Assembly (NCBI RefSeq): GCF_000422445.1
Contig: NZ_AULU01000009.1
Coordinates: forward strand, 248,001-312,000
DNA length: 64,000 nt
Reading direction: 5' to 3'
Source: Paenibacillus assamensis DSM 18201
Lineage (GTDB): Bacteria; Bacillota; Bacilli; Paenibacillales; Paenibacillaceae
A program made the position numbers and the translations under genes. Shown here piece by piece: positions 36,159 to 45,497 of this stretch (its first letter is position 1; every line of letters begins with the position of its first letter). The notes beneath the pieces were generated by a model that ran no database searches, was not told the DNA's origin, and saw only the letters and a list, made by a program, of their open reading frames with translations.

Positions 36159-36385
36159 GATCTACGTATACTGAAAACCAACCAAACCATTCTCTATTTA
36201 TCAGGTAAAAGATTGTCTACATATATCTATCATATCATATACTTCTACCCTGCTGCTCTGAGGAGGTTTTCCTATATAAAAATATAAACTTTGTACCTAT
36301 AAGCTATTTTTGAAATCCGGTACATCGACGCAGTGCTAGACTCTAGTTTATTAACATGAATGAAAAATCAAGCTAGCTTTCACAA

Positions 36386-36454
36386 GTGAAAAGGATGTAG
36401 CCTCCGTCGTATTGATATTTCGTAAGCAATATCAGCCAATTTGGAGTTTTTCAC
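36386..36454. repeat. 69-bp composite inverted repeat upstream of the MFS gene
   Basis: Three nested complementary blocks: GTGAAAA/TTTTCAC (36386-36392/36448-36454), CTCC/GGAG (36402-36405/36443-36446), TGATATT/AATATCA (36413-36419/36428-36434). It can fold on either strand as one long interrupted hairpin. I tested it mentally against known riboswitch classes and found no match. The remainder of the 36044-36556 gap holds the MocR operator and no gene. Confidence 0.55.
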
Positions 36455-36556
36455 ACTGTAGAGCTTATTTACTACCTTTCCCTGCCAAAAAAACTACTGT
36501 TACAATATACATAGTTACGATTGACGTAACGATAACTGTCGGAGGATCATACAACT

Positions 36557-37894
36557 ATGGGCTGGTGGCATCAGGCAAGAAATGATGTGAAACGATGGAA
36601 TCGCAATGTTAAGCTTTTCTTCTTATCTAATATGCTGTATCAGTTCGGCAGCGGTATGTTCATGGTACTGTACAACTTATACATACAAGCGCTCGGCTAC
36701 GGAGCTGATATGAATGGCAGTATCGTCAGCATTCAATCACTAGCCACAGCCTGCATGTTTATTCCCATTGGCTTGGCGGGCGATCGGCTAAGTCGAAAAT
36801 ATATTCTTATTATCGGTGCTCTGCTGACCGGACTTAGCTTTATGGGCCGATCTTATGCCGAAGATCCTTTCAGCTTGCAGACCTATGCGGTCATTACCGG
36901 TTTATTTATTTCTTTCTATCAAGTTATCGCCATCCCATTTCTAGCTGAAAATGTGAGTAAATCGGAACGTTTGTCGCTGTTCAGCATTCACTTCTCAGGA
37001 GTACTTGCCGCACAGGTGGTCGGTAGTATTGCCGGTGGATATGGTGCCGATTTCCTTCAAGCGATTGGTTGGAGCAAAATTAATAGCTTGCAGACTGTTC
37101 TTATGCTTGGCGGCGCTGCTACCGTTGCTTCGTTCCTTCCGCTTCTCTTTATTAAGGAGAAAAAGAAAGCCGCAGTGGAAATTCTGCCGAATCCAGCTCC
37201 TGTTGAAAAGAGTGGCTATGCGGACTCTAACGAAAATGACCATTCATTATTTGTACCGACGGACGCTGCTGTTGCGGATCCTAAGCAAACGAAGCGAAAT
37301 GATTGGATCAACATCACCCAGTTTACAACGGCCCAACTGCTCGTTGGCTTCGGTTCAGGACTAGTTATTCCGTACTTAAATATGTACTTTACCGATCGAT
37401 TCGCCATATCATTGACAGCGGTTGGACTACTCGTGTCACTCGGGCAAGTAATGACAATCGTCTCGATGTTAATCGGGCCTACGCTTGTTGCCAAAGTAGG
37501 GCAAGTACGAGCCGTCGTTATTTTTCAACTGCTATCCTTACCATTTCTACTATTAACAGGCTTCACAACGCTATTCACCATCGCTGCCTTCAGCTTCTTG
37601 TTCCGTCAAGCACTTATGAATGCAGCAAATCCGATTCAATCCGCCTTAATGGTAGAACGAATCTCGGATGCACGTCGTGGAATTGCCAACTCATTTACAC
37701 AGACTGCGTTCATGCTTGGATGGGCAACGATGGGACCCGTTCAATCCGCTATATTAAAAGCCTACGGAACGTATTGGGGCTACGCTGTGACATTTTGTAT
37801 AACAGGCATTTTATATATTACTGCGGCCGGATTGTTCTACTATGTATTTCGAGATTCGAAGCAAATGAAGAATAAATCTCAGCTGCTCAGCTAA
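36557..37894 (+). CDS. MFS transporter
   Basis: 445 residues, 12 predicted membrane helices in two halves joined by a hydrophilic loop (about 205-245, rich in Asp/Asn/Lys). The first half has the loop-2-type motif GLAGDRLSRKYIL typical of the major facilitator superfamily. Substrate unknown; drug or sugar efflux are both possible. GGAGG lies 11 nt before the ATG. It is divergent from the MocR-type regulator, whose operator lies about 400 bp upstream, so regulation by it is possible but not compelling. A perfect terminator hairpin follows. Confidence 0.88.
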   Translation: MGWWHQARNDVKRWNRNVKLFFLSNMLYQFGSGMFMVLYNLYIQALGYGADMNGSIVSIQSLATACMFIPIGLAGDRLSRKYILIIGALLTGLSFMGRSYAEDPFSLQTYAVITGLFISFYQVIAIPFLAENVSKSERLSLFSIHFSGVLAAQVVGSIAGGYGADFLQAIGWSKINSLQTVLMLGGAATVASFLPLLFIKEKKKAAVEILPNPAPVEKSGYADSNENDHSLFVPTDAAVADPKQTKRNDWINITQFTTAQLLVGFGSGLVIPYLNMYFTDRFAISLTAVGLLVSLGQVMTIVSMLIGPTLVAKVGQVRAVVIFQLLSLPFLLLTGFTTLFTIAAFSFLFRQALMNAANPIQSALMVERISDARRGIANSFTQTAFMLGWATMGPVQSAILKAYGTYWGYAVTFCITGILYITAAGLFYYVFRDSKQMKNKSQLLS

Positions 37895-37921
37895 CCAGCA
37901 TTCCACTGTATGCAACAGCTT

Positions 37922-37957
37922 AAGAAAGAGAGTGATATCGCTCTCTTTCTTGCATTT
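37922..37957 (+). terminator. Terminator of the MFS gene
   Basis: AAGAAAGAGAG (37922-37932) pairs with CTCTCTTTCTT (37941-37951), followed by GCATTTTT. Confidence 0.9.
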
Positions 37958-38135
37958 TTCAGCATAATTATATCGCTTTAACATATGTATAGGTGAGAGA
38001 CAGTGTGAGGTTAACAAACACAAATCTATACATACATCATAATGAACATATAAATATTTATATCTACGTCAGCAACCTCGTCGTCAATGTCGAATGGTGT
38101 CGATTCATAAAATATTTTACTAATTATCAACAAAG

Positions 38136-38165
38136 TTGTTGTAAGCGCAATCAAAACTTTATACA
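38136..38165 (+). promoter_or_regulatory. Promoter with embedded cre site for the sugar ABC operon
   Basis: TTGTTG (38136-38141), 18 bp, TATACA (38160-38165). TGTAAGCGCAATCA (38140-38153) matches the CcpA cre pattern TGNAANCGNNWNCA at every fixed position and occupies the -35/spacer, so glucose repression is expected. About 370 nt of leader follow before the binding-protein gene; the part 37958-38135 holds nothing recognisable. Confidence 0.78.
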
Positions 38166-38329
38166 ATGAAAACAATTAAAAATTGGAAATCTACTAGACA
38201 CCTAGAATCTCTCCCATAATACCTACCTTTTCAATCCATTTCTACCATGCTTACCATGACTTACTCACCATGATCTTCACACCTACCTACATAACAGCTT
38301 GTCCTTAACTCTATTTACTTAAGGAGGTG

Positions 38330-38392
38330 ATGCCCCTCTTTGAGCGGGTATATGCCTTGAAACTTTGCCGCGTCTTACCGGTAACGTATTAG
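38330..38392 (+). CDS. Possible 20-codon leader ORF in the sugar operon transcript
   Basis: AAGGAGGTGATG contains a perfect anti-16S match, but the ATG is only 2 nt after GGAGG, closer than normal. The frame encodes a basic 20-residue peptide (begins MPLFERVYALKLCR) and ends at TAG 38390-38392, about 145 nt before the binding-protein gene. It may be a leader peptide, or the GGAGG may be a ribosome standby or decoy site. Weak call. Confidence 0.25.
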   Translation: MPLFERVYALKLCRVLPVTY

Positions 38393-38536
38393 CATGAAAC
38401 AAGCAATAAAGCATCTGTAACAACAGAACGAATCTATTCGATTGATGAATACCTCCTAGCTCTAGCACCCAAGAAGGAAACATCCTATGTAGCTTACGCG
38501 AACAGATATTAAATTCTTAAAAGGGAGTGTTATCGG

Positions 38537-39874
38537 ATGAAAAAAAGTTTGAACTTGTTACTCGTTACAATGATGGTTTTTGCCCTTGCTCTTGCAGGGT
38601 GCGGCGGTGGTGGCGAGAAGAAGCCAGCCGACTCAGGTAATGGTGCTGCAGGCGATCCACAGGTGGAAGAATTCTCTCTTGTCGTTAGACATATTAACGT
38701 CCGGGCTACAGCCCAAAAGACGCTCAAAATCCTTGAAGATGTCGTGAAGAAAACCGAATCCGAAGTACCGGGCTTGACCTTCAAGCTGGACGGTGTTGAA
38801 GATACAGTCAACCGTGACGTCAAGTTGAAGGCGGAAATGCAAAACAACAACCAACCGCCTATTTTCAACTTGTTTGGTGGCGCTGACACTCAGAACTATG
38901 CAAAAACAGGACGACTGCTTAACTTAACTCCAATTTTGGAAGAGTTGGGCTTGGCTGACCAGTTCTATAACTTGCGTGAGTTCACAGTAGACGGTAAAGT
39001 TTACGGCTTGCCAGAATCCGGATTCGTAGAAGGATTCTTCTATAACCGCAAACTGTTTGAAGAAGCAGGCGTTCAAGTGCCTAAGACGTGGGAAGAGTTC
39101 CTAAAAGTATGTGAAGCCTTAAAAGCGAAAGGCATTACGCCAATTGCACTTGGAGCAGGCGGCGGTGATGGCTGGGCTGCCAACATGCTTCTTAACAACT
39201 TGTTCGTTGGTTTAGGTGGACCAGAGATTCAAGAGGGCTTCGTAGCTGGCAAATCCAAATGGACAGATGCCCCTGTCGTTGAAGCATTTAAGCGCATCAT
39301 AGATTTGAAAAATAAAGGTTACATCGATCCGAATGTCCTCGGACTTAAATATTCTCAAGGTCAAGCTAACTTCTACACAGGCAAAGCAGCTATGCTGTTT
39401 GACGGTAGCTGGGCAGTTAGTGCGATTACTGGTCAAGATTCCAAAGTAGCCAATGATGCTGGATTCTTCCGTATGCCTAATGTTGGCGGAGGCGGAGATG
39501 GTTACATTAACGGCGGCTGGTCTAACGGCTATGGATTCTCTGGGAAGTTGAAAGAGCATGAGCTTAAAGCAGTTAAAGTATTCATCAAAAACTTCTACAC
39601 CATTGAAAACCAAACACGTGGACTTGTTGAAACAAGCCGTATTCCTTCCATGAAGGGTGTTACAGACTTGTCTGGTGCTAATGAGCTGACAAAGTCAATT
39701 GGTGAGCAGCAAGCTTCTGCTAAAGGTGCATTCCCTGCCTTCGATGCCGTTGTTCAACAAGAAGTTAAAGTTACGTTGGAAGGCACGATTCAGGAAGTAC
39801 TAGGCGGGCAAATTTCCCCTGAGGATGCTGCGAAACGCCTCCAAGAAGTACAAGAATCGGCTAACAAAAAATAA
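38537..39874 (+). CDS. Sugar-binding lipoprotein of a CUT1 ABC importer
   Basis: 445 residues. Lipoprotein signal with lipobox ALAGC near residue 21, then a Gly/Lys/Pro linker and a periplasmic-type binding fold of the MalE/MsmE cluster: GLPESGFVEGFFYNRKLFEEAGVQVPKTWEEFLKVCEALKAKG is characteristic, as is YTGKAAMLFDGSWA. It captures an oligosaccharide outside the membrane and delivers it to the two permeases encoded downstream. AAGGGAG lies about 10 nt before the ATG. The actual sugar cannot be told. Confidence 0.93.
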   Translation: MKKSLNLLLVTMMVFALALAGCGGGGEKKPADSGNGAAGDPQVEEFSLVVRHINVRATAQKTLKILEDVVKKTESEVPGLTFKLDGVEDTVNRDVKLKAEMQNNNQPPIFNLFGGADTQNYAKTGRLLNLTPILEELGLADQFYNLREFTVDGKVYGLPESGFVEGFFYNRKLFEEAGVQVPKTWEEFLKVCEALKAKGITPIALGAGGGDGWAANMLLNNLFVGLGGPEIQEGFVAGKSKWTDAPVVEAFKRIIDLKNKGYIDPNVLGLKYSQGQANFYTGKAAMLFDGSWAVSAITGQDSKVANDAGFFRMPNVGGGGDGYINGGWSNGYGFSGKLKEHELKAVKVFIKNFYTIENQTRGLVETSRIPSMKGVTDLSGANELTKSIGEQQASAKGAFPAFDAVVQQEVKVTLEGTIQEVLGGQISPEDAAKRLQEVQESANKK

Positions 39875-39917
39875 GATAACCGGTTATACACAAGAACCAA
39901 TTAGAACCTCTAACGGC

Positions 39918-39954
39918 AGATCGGGGCTGCAATTCACATTGCAGTGCCCGGTCT
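39918..39954 (+). other. Intercistronic stem-loop between binding protein and permease genes
   Basis: AGATCGGGGCTGCAAT (39918-39933) pairs with ATTGCAGTGCCCGGTCT (39938-39954). There is no real T run, so it more likely stabilises the upstream mRNA 3' end or acts as a leaky terminator, giving more binding protein than permease. Confidence 0.65.
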
Positions 39955-39993
39955 TTGCCCATTAGTGGGTCATAAGGACTTAGGAGATGAGCC

Positions 39994-40875
39994 ATGAATA
40001 AAATACAGCGCAACCTTGTGGCATTTGCCATATTTGTCGTCCCTGCCCTAGCCTTGTACATAACGTTCTATTTGGTACCGCTCTTTAATTCCTTGCAATA
40101 TTCCGTTACTGAGTGGAATGGCATTAACGACCCCGTATATACAGGACTAGATAATTTCCAAAAAGCGATGCAAGATGAAAAGTTCTGGGTAGCCTTTTGG
40201 AATAACATTTATTTCGTATTGTTCTCTGTCTTTATACAAGTACCCGTTATCGTAGTCGTATCAATTATGATCAGCAGTGTAAGAAGAATGTTAGATTTCT
40301 ACAAGTTGACCGTATTTTTGCCAAGTATCTTATCGACCGCCTCCGTTGGGGTCATCTGGCAGTTTATTTATGCGCCAGATGCAGGACTATTGAATCAACT
40401 ACTACGTTCCGTTGGACTCGAATCTTGGGCCAAAATTTGGCTTGGAGACAAAACAACAGCAATGTTCTCCATCCTCGTTACGAATGGCTGGCAATGGACG
40501 GGCTTCTACATCGTCCTCGTGCTGGCAGCCATATTCTCCATTCCAAAAGAAATGCTGGAGGCTGGCGAAATTGATGGAGCCGTCGGTTGGAAGAAAGCAT
40601 GGCTGCTCACAATACCGCTCATTCGTCCTGTTATCGTCGTAACGATGCTGCTATCAATTACAGGCGCGATGAAGGCGATGGATATCGTTATGATTATGAC
40701 AAACGGCGGGCCATTCCATTCTACAGAAGTTATGGCTACGTATATGTATAAACAAGCGTATTCCTTAAGTGATTTTGGCTACGCAAATGCAATCGCCATT
40801 ATTATTACGATATTTACAGCGATCTTGGCGTTAGTGTATCACGTGATCAACAAGCGGACGGAGGTAGACTACTGA
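39994..40875 (+). CDS. CUT1 sugar ABC importer permease 1 (MalF-like)
   Basis: 293 residues, six membrane helices. Contains the EAA-type cytoplasmic loop (MLEAGEIDGAVGWKKAWLLTIPLIRP), which docks on the ATPase. GGAGATGAGCC precedes the ATG. Its last base pairs overlap the next gene by 1 nt (TGATG junction), so the two permeases are translationally coupled. Confidence 0.93.
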   Translation: MNKIQRNLVAFAIFVVPALALYITFYLVPLFNSLQYSVTEWNGINDPVYTGLDNFQKAMQDEKFWVAFWNNIYFVLFSVFIQVPVIVVVSIMISSVRRMLDFYKLTVFLPSILSTASVGVIWQFIYAPDAGLLNQLLRSVGLESWAKIWLGDKTTAMFSILVTNGWQWTGFYIVLVLAAIFSIPKEMLEAGEIDGAVGWKKAWLLTIPLIRPVIVVTMLLSITGAMKAMDIVMIMTNGGPFHSTEVMATYMYKQAYSLSDFGYANAIAIIITIFTAILALVYHVINKRTEVDY

Positions 40876-41705
40876 TGAAGCAATCTCGTTCAATCAACTT
40901 TGTATCCCACATCATTCTCGTCATCTATGCATTGCTCGTCATCTACCCGCTGTTCTTTGTCATCTCGTCTTCATTCAAAAATAACAGTGAAATATTCGAT
41001 GATCCATGGGGCATGCCTATGAGCTTCTCATTGGATAATTATATTGAAGCTATGTCCAATTCTCATATCGACAGTTACTTTATCAATAGTTTGTATATTA
41101 GTTCAATCTCTACTTTTGCAACCATTTTATTATCGACAACGATTGCCTATGCGGTGACACGCATGAAGTTCCATACGCTTAGCAAAGGGGTTTACAGTTT
41201 ACTCTTGTTATCCTTATTAATACCACCAGCGTCACTACTCATCCCGTTGTACAAAATGATTAATGATTTCGGTATCTACGATACGCCATTGGCACTTATT
41301 ATTCCATACTCTGCATTTGGGATTCCTTTGACCGTGTTCGTTATCGCTGCCTTTTTGAAGTCCATTCCACTGGAACTTGAAGAAGCAGGAGTTATGGATG
41401 GCTTAAATACATACGGTCTACTCTTCCGTATCGTCATTCCGCTCACATTACCGACACTCGTTACCGTATTTATTTTGAACTTTATCGGCAACTGGAACGA
41501 ATTCGTTATGGCTAATTTGTTCATTTCCAATGAGGCATCACGTACGCTGCCTGTCGCGGTCAAATCCTTTGTCGATCAATACAATATGAACTATGGTGCA
41601 CTAACCGCTGCAATCACGATAAGCATTATCCCTGTCATACTCATTTACAGCTTCTTGCAGAAGAAGATCATTGAAGGTGTTACGGCAGGAAGCGTGAAAG
41701 GCTAG
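40875..41705 (+). CDS. CUT1 sugar ABC importer permease 2 (MalG-like)
   Basis: 276 residues, six membrane helices, EAA loop LEEAGVMDGLNTYGLLFRIVIPLTLPT and the conserved FIGNWNEFVMANLFIS segment of MalG/MsmG-type permeases. Partner of the 39994-40875 product. No ATPase gene follows; a shared MsmX-type ATPase encoded elsewhere is the established solution for such operons. Strong terminator 33 bp downstream. Confidence 0.93.
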   Translation: MKQSRSINFVSHIILVIYALLVIYPLFFVISSSFKNNSEIFDDPWGMPMSFSLDNYIEAMSNSHIDSYFINSLYISSISTFATILLSTTIAYAVTRMKFHTLSKGVYSLLLLSLLIPPASLLIPLYKMINDFGIYDTPLALIIPYSAFGIPLTVFVIAAFLKSIPLELEEAGVMDGLNTYGLLFRIVIPLTLPTLVTVFILNFIGNWNEFVMANLFISNEASRTLPVAVKSFVDQYNMNYGALTAAITISIIPVILIYSFLQKKIIEGVTAGSVKG

Positions 41706-41738
41706 TAGCAACTGAATGAAATCGTACATAGTACGTAA

Positions 41739-41776
41739 AGTCATCTCAACGATAAGGTTGGGATGGCTTTTTTTGT
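41739..41776 (+). terminator. Terminator of the sugar ABC operon
   Basis: AGTCATCTCAAC (41739-41750) pairs with GTTGGGATGGCT (41757-41768) with wobble pairs and is followed by seven or more Ts. Confidence 0.88.
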
Positions 41777-41867
41777 GGCAAGATGAGTAAAAGCATGATT
41801 GTTATGGTTTACAAAGACATGGTGAAGAGATATAGTATCGTTTTGAGGGTTGGAGGTGGAGGCACAT

Positions 41868-43208
41868 ATGATTAAGAACTTAAAAAAACAAATGACTACC
41901 TGGACGCCGTCTCGAGTACTCTTGTTCGGATTCATCGCGCTCATCGCACTCGGAACTATACTCTTAAAGCTGCCCATTGCGGTGCATGACGGGCTCCGTA
42001 TTACTTGGATAGATGCTTTCTTTACGGCTACTTCAGCTATTTGTGTCACAGGACTTACTGTCGTAGATACAGGTGCGACGTTCACCGTCTTTGGTGAAAC
42101 GATTATTATGTTACTCGTCCAACTAGGCGGTATTGGATTTATGACCGTAGCGATGCTCGTCTATTTGATGCTCGGTAAACGTATTTCGCTTCGCGAGCGC
42201 CTCATTCTGCAAGAAACGATGAATGCAGGCAGCATGGAAGGAATCGTCCGCATCATTAGACGTACGATTATATTCGTATTCGTCATTCAAACCGTAGCCG
42301 CTCTCATTCTCGCTCTGCACTGGATGCCAGAAATGTCTGCTGGACAAGCACTATATTATGGCGTATTCCACAGCGTATCGTTATTTAATAACGGTGGCTT
42401 TGATTTGTTCGGCAACAGTTTTCAAAACTATGCTGATGACCTGATCTTTAACATAATAGCCTTTATTCTCGTTATTTCCGGTAGCTTGGGCTTTATCGTC
42501 CTTGCCGAGCTATATGATTATCCTCGCCTGCGCAAACTTTCACTGCACTCAAAAGTAGTGTTGTCGGTTACAGGCATTTTGATCGCAGTCGGAGCTATCT
42601 TTATTCTGCTGTTCGAGTGGTGGAACCCTCATACACTTAAAAACATGTCCATGGAGGGTAAGCTCTACTCTACCATGTTCCAATCGATATCAACTCGCTC
42701 TTCGGGGACGACAACGATCGATATTACAAATATGAATCAAGTTACACAATTCTTTATGATTATTTTGATGTTCATTGGTGGATCGCCAGGCTCTGCCGGG
42801 GGCGGAATTAAAACAACGACATTTGCTATTCTCATCGCAGCTGTATGGGCGATGATGAGAGGACGCGAAGATGTCGTATTGTTCCGCAATCGCCTTTCCA
42901 AAGACCTTATTCTTAAGGCACTCACGATCATCTTCTTAGCGATCTTTATGGTACTATCCGTTGCCATGCTGCTAGCCATTACCGAAGATCAGCCATTCTT
43001 GGCCATTCTGTTCGATACGACCTCCGCTGTTGCTACGGTAGGCTTGTCCATGGGCGTCACAGAACAGATGTCTGAATTCGGTAAAATTGTACTTTGCTTC
43101 GCTATGTTTATCGGACGTCTTGGACCAATGACACTTGCTTACGCACTTGGCAGCCGTCGAGAACAATCATTGTATCGTTATCCAGAAGGAAAAATTATGA
43201 TTGGTTAA
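41868..43208 (+). CDS. ktrB: Potassium-uptake channel subunit, KtrB/TrkH family
   Basis: About 446 residues. Four selectivity-filter repeats are visible: SAICVTGLTVVDTG, FNNGGFDLFG, STRSSGTTTID and TSAVATVGLSMG, each carrying the key Gly. Each repeat is an M1-P-M2 unit of the SKT fold. The cytoplasmic gating subunit KtrA/KtrC is not encoded nearby. Start ATG 41868 has GGAGG 5 nt upstream; an in-frame TTG at 41850 lies within the purine-rich binding site. KtrB versus KtrD is unresolved. No ydaO-type leader is present in the short upstream gap. Monocistronic with its own terminator. Confidence 0.9.
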   Translation: MIKNLKKQMTTWTPSRVLLFGFIALIALGTILLKLPIAVHDGLRITWIDAFFTATSAICVTGLTVVDTGATFTVFGETIIMLLVQLGGIGFMTVAMLVYLMLGKRISLRERLILQETMNAGSMEGIVRIIRRTIIFVFVIQTVAALILALHWMPEMSAGQALYYGVFHSVSLFNNGGFDLFGNSFQNYADDLIFNIIAFILVISGSLGFIVLAELYDYPRLRKLSLHSKVVLSVTGILIAVGAIFILLFEWWNPHTLKNMSMEGKLYSTMFQSISTRSSGTTTIDITNMNQVTQFFMIILMFIGGSPGSAGGGIKTTTFAILIAAVWAMMRGREDVVLFRNRLSKDLILKALTIIFLAIFMVLSVAMLLAITEDQPFLAILFDTTSAVATVGLSMGVTEQMSEFGKIVLCFAMFIGRLGPMTLAYALGSRREQSLYRYPEGKIMIG

Positions 43209-43234
43209 CGACAAGAGACAGCTCCAACCATACA

Positions 43235-43274
43235 AAACGCTCCGCCGTAGCTTGTACTATGGGGAGCGTTTTTC
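43235..43274 (+). terminator. Terminator of ktrB
   Basis: AAACGCTCC (43235-43243) pairs with GGAGCGTTT (43263-43271), followed by TTTCG. Confidence 0.82.
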
Positions 43275-43463
43275 GCTTATCAATAAGGAAATAGACATGG
43301 GCAGTAAGTAACTATTTTTACATAAACTATTTTTCTACTTGTAAATTTCAGCTATTCAGTTTATCTTCTGATCATATCCACATCAGGGTGGTGGTACATA
43401 CAAGAGTACGGCAACTAAGAAAGCGCATTCATAATATTTATACGATTACAAAGGAGAGAATTT

Positions 43464-44261
43464 ATGTTTAAACGAAAATGGACAAGCTCTATGATGCTGC
43501 TCAGCTTAGGATTAGCGTTAACCGTCTTCACACCTGCTTCGGTTTCTCAACCTGCAATTGCAGCTGGCTCAGACGCACATTGGTCCTATGAAGGTTCTAC
43601 TGGGCCCGAACATTGGGGAGACTTGAGCGAAGCTTACCAAATCTGTAAAGTAGGCAAACAGCAATCACCGATCAACATCGACACCGATGAAACAACCGAA
43701 CATGATAACGGCAAAGGATTTTCGGTAAAATATAAACCATCCTTGTTCACTATCGCCAACAACGGCCATACCATCCAAGCTAATGCTACCTCCACAGACA
43801 ACACACTTCTTATCGATGGCAAAGCCTATTATCTGCTCCAATTTCATTTCCACACACCTAGCGAACACACCATTAATGGCAAGGCGTCTCCATTGGAAGT
43901 TCACTTCGTTCATAAAAGTGCAGACGGGCGGCTTGCTGTGCTCGGCATTCTTATTAAAGAGGGAAAAGCCTCATCTGCACTAAACGAGATGTGGTCGAAG
44001 CTGCCTAAAAAGGAAACGAAGACAGACATCAAGTTAGCGAAAACGATTGATATTAATCAAATACTGCCTAGCGATAAAGATTCTTTCCGTTATGCGGGAT
44101 CTTTGACGACACCGTCTTGCAGTGAGGGAATTAAGTGGACTGTGCTCGACGACCCTATTACCATGTCGACCAATCAATTAAAAGCATTCCAAGCTATCTT
44201 CCCGAACAACAGCCGCCCTGTCCAACCTGTACATGGTCGCGTTATTCATCAGCATGATTAA
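43464..44261 (+). CDS. Secreted alpha-carbonic anhydrase
   Basis: 265 residues with a Sec signal peptide (KRKWTSSMMLLSLGLALTVF, cleavage near AIA-A about residue 33). The alpha-CA fold shows HWSYEG, QSPINI, the three zinc histidines in QFHFHTPSEH and LEVHFVHK, and the TTPSC motif near the C-terminus. It interconverts CO2 and bicarbonate outside the membrane. Two cysteines (YQIC and TTPSC) could form the conserved disulfide. GGAG lies about 10 nt before the ATG. Bacterial alpha-CAs of this length are typical. It is monocistronic between ktrB and a convergent exporter. Confidence 0.95.
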   Translation: MFKRKWTSSMMLLSLGLALTVFTPASVSQPAIAAGSDAHWSYEGSTGPEHWGDLSEAYQICKVGKQQSPINIDTDETTEHDNGKGFSVKYKPSLFTIANNGHTIQANATSTDNTLLIDGKAYYLLQFHFHTPSEHTINGKASPLEVHFVHKSADGRLAVLGILIKEGKASSALNEMWSKLPKKETKTDIKLAKTIDINQILPSDKDSFRYAGSLTTPSCSEGIKWTVLDDPITMSTNQLKAFQAIFPNNSRPVQPVHGRVIHQHD

Positions 44262-44318
44262 CGCTGATGAAAGCAAAAGATACGATTACTAAAAGTCTTC
44301 GCAACCATTGATCTCAAC

Positions 44319-44368
44319 AAAAAAAAGGGTAACCCAATAGTCCGTTTCCATAACTTTTGGGTTACCCT
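44319..44368. terminator. Bidirectional terminator between carbonic anhydrase and DMT exporter
   Basis: AGGGTAACCCAA (44326-44337) pairs perfectly with TTGGGTTACCCT (44357-44368). On the minus strand it is followed by eight Ts; on the plus strand by GTTCTATTT. Confidence 0.88.
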
Positions 44369-44375
44369 GTTCTAT

Positions 44376-45314
44376 TTATCCATGTCGCTTTGCAATTTGA
44401 GCTTCTATTTGCTGGTGGTGACGTTGACGCAGCCAGTCTTCCAAGCCCCCCGAACCGAGAAGCACACCCATAATAATAAACAGGAAGCCACCAATCTGTG
44501 CCAAAGTAATCGTTTCTCCTAGCAATAGCACAGAGCCAACTAAAGCAAAAAACGGTGTAAAATTCATAAAGATAGCCGATTCAGCCGCTCCTACTTTGCC
44601 AACCGCATAATTATAAATAAGATGGCCGATTGCCGTCGACACGGTAGCCGACAAGGCAAAAACAACCCAAACATCAGCTGTTGCGCCTACCATACTGCTC
44701 AATCCATCAGGCTCTGCGATTAAGCTGATAACGAACAGAACAGCCGAACCAAGAAGCAGCATATAGCCTGTCATTAGACGCGGATCTAACGTATCAGCTG
44801 CTTTTTTAATCAAAATATAACTAAAAGCCTGGGCAACGATAGCTAAGAACACCTGAACGTCTCCTAAGGAAAGCCCACTAACATCTCCCGAGCTCTTTAG
44901 CATAATAAAGGCAACGCCAGTAAAACCCAGAATGATACCAATCGTCTTAAACCAAGTTGCTCTAGCTCCTAAGAAAATCATAGCCATAATGGCAGTCAAC
45001 AGCGGACCTGTCCCCAGAACGAGTCCTGCACTGGAAGCAGACGTCCCCGTAAATCCAAGCGATAAAAAATAATGATGTGCAACAACGTTAAACAAAGAAG
45101 CAGCCGCCACATACTTCCATTCTTTTTTGGTAAGTCTGCGTACTTTGCCAAGCGCGAATAAAATGATAAACACCGTAACGGCAGCTAATAATATGCGAAA
45201 AGCCGTCATGGTCAGCGGCATAAAGTTCGCTACTAATACCTTCATCATGATCGTGTTCATTCCCCACGCCAGCATGACAAAGATGAGCAAGCCATAGATC
45301 CCCCATTTTTTCAT
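44376..45314 (-). CDS. EamA-family (DMT superfamily) transporter
   Basis: 312 residues, ten predicted membrane helices in two EamA repeats; the first begins IYGLLIFVMLAWGMNTIMMK and the second includes AIVAQAFSYILIKKAADTLDP. Typical exporters of amino acids or metabolites. A short polar C-terminal tail (RQRHHQQIEAQIAKRHG) is cytoplasmic. Substrate unknown. No adjacent regulator. Confidence 0.88.
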   Translation of the reverse strand: MKKWGIYGLLIFVMLAWGMNTIMMKVLVANFMPLTMTAFRILLAAVTVFIILFALGKVRRLTKKEWKYVAAASLFNVVAHHYFLSLGFTGTSASSAGLVLGTGPLLTAIMAMIFLGARATWFKTIGIILGFTGVAFIMLKSSGDVSGLSLGDVQVFLAIVAQAFSYILIKKAADTLDPRLMTGYMLLLGSAVLFVISLIAEPDGLSSMVGATADVWVVFALSATVSTAIGHLIYNYAVGKVGAAESAIFMNFTPFFALVGSVLLLGETITLAQIGGFLFIIMGVLLGSGGLEDWLRQRHHQQIEAQIAKRHG

Positions 45315-45422
45315 TCATAACACTTCTTTCTGTCTACAAGTTGTGTATCTCTCCGACCTTTATCATAACGGAAATGTCCACTAATTCCAATCATTTTGAT
45401 CTATTTGTATGCCAACGAAGGA

Positions 45423-45462
45423 CAAAAAGCCCGTATTATGGATAAATCCATACATACGGGCT
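45423..45462 (-). terminator. Terminator of the bPH gene
   Basis: AGCCCGTAT (45428-45436) pairs with ATACGGGCT (45454-45462), with an inner GGAT/ATCC stem; five Ts follow on the minus strand. Confidence 0.82.
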
Positions 45463-45497
45463 GTGATTAAAACGAATATGATGTTACTAACGTAAGT

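Noticed and set aside
36386-36454. Cyclic di-GMP or TPP riboswitch
   Set aside because: Fragments such as GGATGTAGCCTCCGTC are superficially similar, but the required conserved loops and tetraloop/receptor parts are missing.
37303-37875. 190-codon ORF in another frame of the MFS gene
   Set aside because: Overlaps the MFS coding region on the same strand, has no start context, and its translation is low-complexity and Cys/Arg/Ser-rich.
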